From assembly GCA_021781995.1 (NCBI GenBank), contig JAJXVT010000001.1, positions 134,171 through 192,474 of the forward strand: a stretch of 58,304 bases of DNA, given 5' to 3'. A model generated the notes under the pieces. That model did no database searches. It was not told the DNA's origin and was given only the letters and a program-made list of their open reading frames with translations. Position numbers and translations under genes: made by a program. Source of the DNA: a bacterium (GTDB taxonomy: Bacteria > Chlamydiota > Chlamydiia > Chlamydiales > SM23-39). Shown here piece by piece: positions 57,144 to 58,304 of this stretch. Position 1 is the first letter of the stretch. Each line of letters begins with the position of its first letter.

Positions 57144-57617
57144 ATGGCAGCTATCGCCCCACAACACCACGCAATCGATATGAATTTAAATCACGTAGAG
57201 CCCGCCCGAGCAGAACATGTAGAGCCTCGAGCATCTAAATGGAATTATTTTATTCCGGGCCTTGCCCTAACTTGTTATTTCGGAGCTTTGACTGCCGGCA
57301 TGGTCGCTGTCAGCAATGAGGCCCACGATTACTCATACCCCAAAAACCCCATCAATCCCGCGATCACCCATACCGCGCTAGAAGCGACAAAAGGCTTTGC
57401 ATATGCTGCTGCTGCAATGATACCACTGGCAGTCGGTCACACCGTTTTACGCAGTGTTTACCAATTGAAAAATGGTTGTTCGGAAACGGTAAATGCGCTG
57501 AAAAGATCTGTCACTGGGCTAGGCAAGCCCGAAGGCATTATCATCAATACAATCGCCGCCCCATTTGCCGCATGCGCATGTCTTTGCGTAGCCTTGGCCC
57601 AAGGCGATCGAAGATAA
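57144..57617 (+). CDS. Putative inclusion-membrane-type protein, 157 residues
   Basis: AAAGGAG precedes the ATG. A polar N-terminus (about 33 residues) leads to a hydrophobic helix (FIPGLALTCYFGALTAGMVAV), a second (GFAYAAAAMIPLAVGHTVL) and a third near the C-terminus (IINTIAAPFAACACLCVALA). Paired hydrophobic helices in a small protein with a short polar head recall chlamydial Inc proteins, which are secreted by type III secretion into the vacuole membrane. No family recognised, so this stays a topology-based suggestion. Confidence 0.65.
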   Translation: MAAIAPQHHAIDMNLNHVEPARAEHVEPRASKWNYFIPGLALTCYFGALTAGMVAVSNEAHDYSYPKNPINPAITHTALEATKGFAYAAAAMIPLAVGHTVLRSVYQLKNGCSETVNALKRSVTGLGKPEGIIINTIAAPFAACACLCVALAQGDRR

Positions 57618-57766
57618 GTTGACGAGTCACTGGAAAAATCGATCTTCCTTGTCGCCCTTGCCTTTGGGCAATAGCGCTCCTGGCTCAGAACGAGGGCTGT
57701 GCCCTTTTCGATTTGACGTTGCCTCGCGGCGCATATTGTCACCTGTTTGGGGCTCAGGTTAATACA

Positions 57767-58057
57767 CTACCAATCCCCACCACCCTCACCGCCTAGCGCA
57801 TGCTGGAAGTTATCAGCAGGATTTGGTTGGAAACACGGCGCTAAAAGAGCTCGCCCATAAATGCAGCGCTCGAAAGTGGCGTACAATTTTCGGCCGTTCT
57901 TAGGGGAAAAGAGACCATATATTGCCGCTAATTGAAGTCCTACCGCTGCGATTGGGGAAAATACAATACTGCCAATATCTTTAACCCAAAGCAAAGTTTT
58001 TGCTGTAGTAGACAACGCACTCAGTCCCTCTTCTCGGAAGTGGGCGAAGGAAAGCAC
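57767..58057 (-). CDS. Conserved chlamydial-type hypothetical protein (LAPCFQP motif)
   Basis: At least 96 residues from a GTG start. TAKTLLWVKDIGSIVFSPIAAVGLQLAAIYGLF is a hydrophobic segment, followed by GRKLYATFERCIYG and LLAPCFQPNP, a pattern I associate with a family repeated in environmental chlamydiae. No ATG exists: the same frame runs back to the stop of the upstream ankyrin gene (58109), so the true start is GTG 58057, a non-standard codon, or the N-terminus is lost. The 57618-57766 stretch to its left holds nothing recognisable. Confidence 0.6.
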   Translation of the reverse strand: MLSFAHFREEGLSALSTTAKTLLWVKDIGSIVFSPIAAVGLQLAAIYGLFSPKNGRKLYATFERCIYGRALLAPCFQPNPADNFQHALGGEGGGDW

Positions 58058-58108
58058 TTTTGCAAAGCGGAGTTGTTCAGATTCCGAAACCGCACTAAAT
58101 GGTAGAAG

Positions 58109-58304
58109 TCAGGAGATCTGGCATAGAGAAGGGAGCAAGGGCAAGTTCGGTAATAGATTTACAATATCTTGATGCCCATTTCGAACTGCCATGTCTCTCG
58201 CGTATCTCAGGCTATCCTCTCCCTCGACTGGAATCTCGCGAAAGCGTCCGCATTGTATTAACGCATTAACGACATGTAAATGCCCGTTTTTAGCTGCTAA
58301 AACG
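58109..58304 (-). CDS. Ankyrin-repeat protein, C-terminal part (runs off the window)
   Basis: Reading the minus strand from the right edge gives 65 codons in one open frame ending at TGA 58109. Two ankyrin-like units are plain: LAAKNGHLHVVNALIQCGRF then REIPVEGEDSLRYARDMAVRNGHQDIVNLL. The linker REIPVEGEDSL matches the IPxxGExGL linkers of the F-box array, so it is probably another member, in opposite orientation and 18 kb away. N-terminus and F-box status are outside the window. Confidence 0.7.
   Translation of the reverse strand, partial: VLAAKNGHLHVVNALIQCGRFREIPVEGEDSLRYARDMAVRNGHQDIVNLLPNLPLLPSLCQIS

Noticed and set aside
57458..57742. 94-codon minus-strand frame overlapping the putative inclusion-membrane gene
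   Set aside because: Mostly antisense to a better supported gene with promoter and ribosome site; composition rich in Arg/Ala/Ser and no recognisable motif.

Overview
The window is chromosomal DNA from a chlamydia-like bacterium (order Chlamydiales, probably an amoeba-associated 'environmental' family such as the Parachlamydiaceae, Waddliaceae or Simkaniaceae). Several chlamydial hallmarks support this. They are the aroA-aroK-aroC-aroB-aroDE run with a fused aroDE, the DUF721-gyrB-gyrA-tmk-holB run, the rodZ/rnhC pair, two nucleotide-transporter-like genes (parasitic NTT/TLC type), a Pkn1-like kinase with an FGE-sulfatase tail, and large F-box/ankyrin proteins. Genus cannot be fixed from the sequence alone. 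All names rest on motifs read by eye; no database was searched.

Layout. 1-7 kb: minus-strand glycosyltransferase, PP2C phosphatase and spermidine synthase; then plus-strand IMPDH/GMP-reductase-like enzyme, HD-domain dNTPase-like enzyme and NTT-like transporter (a possible nucleotide salvage group), converging on thiol peroxidase. 7-13 kb: an unrecognised 459-residue protein behind a strong promoter, a BamE-like lipoprotein, a eukaryotic-type protein kinase, a small unknown protein and an aromatic amino acid permease. 13-30 kb: mostly core genes, namely rodZ, rnhC-recN-outer membrane protein, two coiled-coil proteins, xseA-xseB (xseA looks leaderless), an NTT transporter, a DUF4116-repeat protein, nadK, and the replication/topology cluster holB-tmk-gyrA-gyrB-DUF721.

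30.7-40.3 kb is the accessory heart of the window: five consecutive same-strand paralogues, each with an N-terminal F-box-like motif and ankyrin-like repeats. Four of the five also carry a shared Trp-Trp / FPxIC motif block between the two. The array holds signs of active turnover: near-identical 108-bp internal repeats, a relic of a fourth-gene-like 3' end, a decayed metallopeptidase fragment and an 87-bp element with 18-bp perfect inverted ends. A sixth ankyrin protein runs off the right edge. A small membrane-anchored protein with a RING-like Cys/His pattern lies 5.5 kb beyond the array. F-box and RING proteins are adaptor and ligase parts of the eukaryotic ubiquitin system, so this region most likely encodes effectors that redirect host ubiquitination; that is inference.

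40-58 kb: clpB, the rRNA/ribosomal-protein modification pair rlmI/rimO, an oligopeptide ABC importer (oppBCDF without a binding protein), the Pkn1-like protein whose HRD motif is replaced by HGG, the five-gene shikimate operon built with ATGA overlaps, a putative inclusion-membrane protein, a conserved hypothetical protein and the partial ankyrin gene.

No rRNA, tRNA, CRISPR array, intact insertion sequence or phage gene was recognised.
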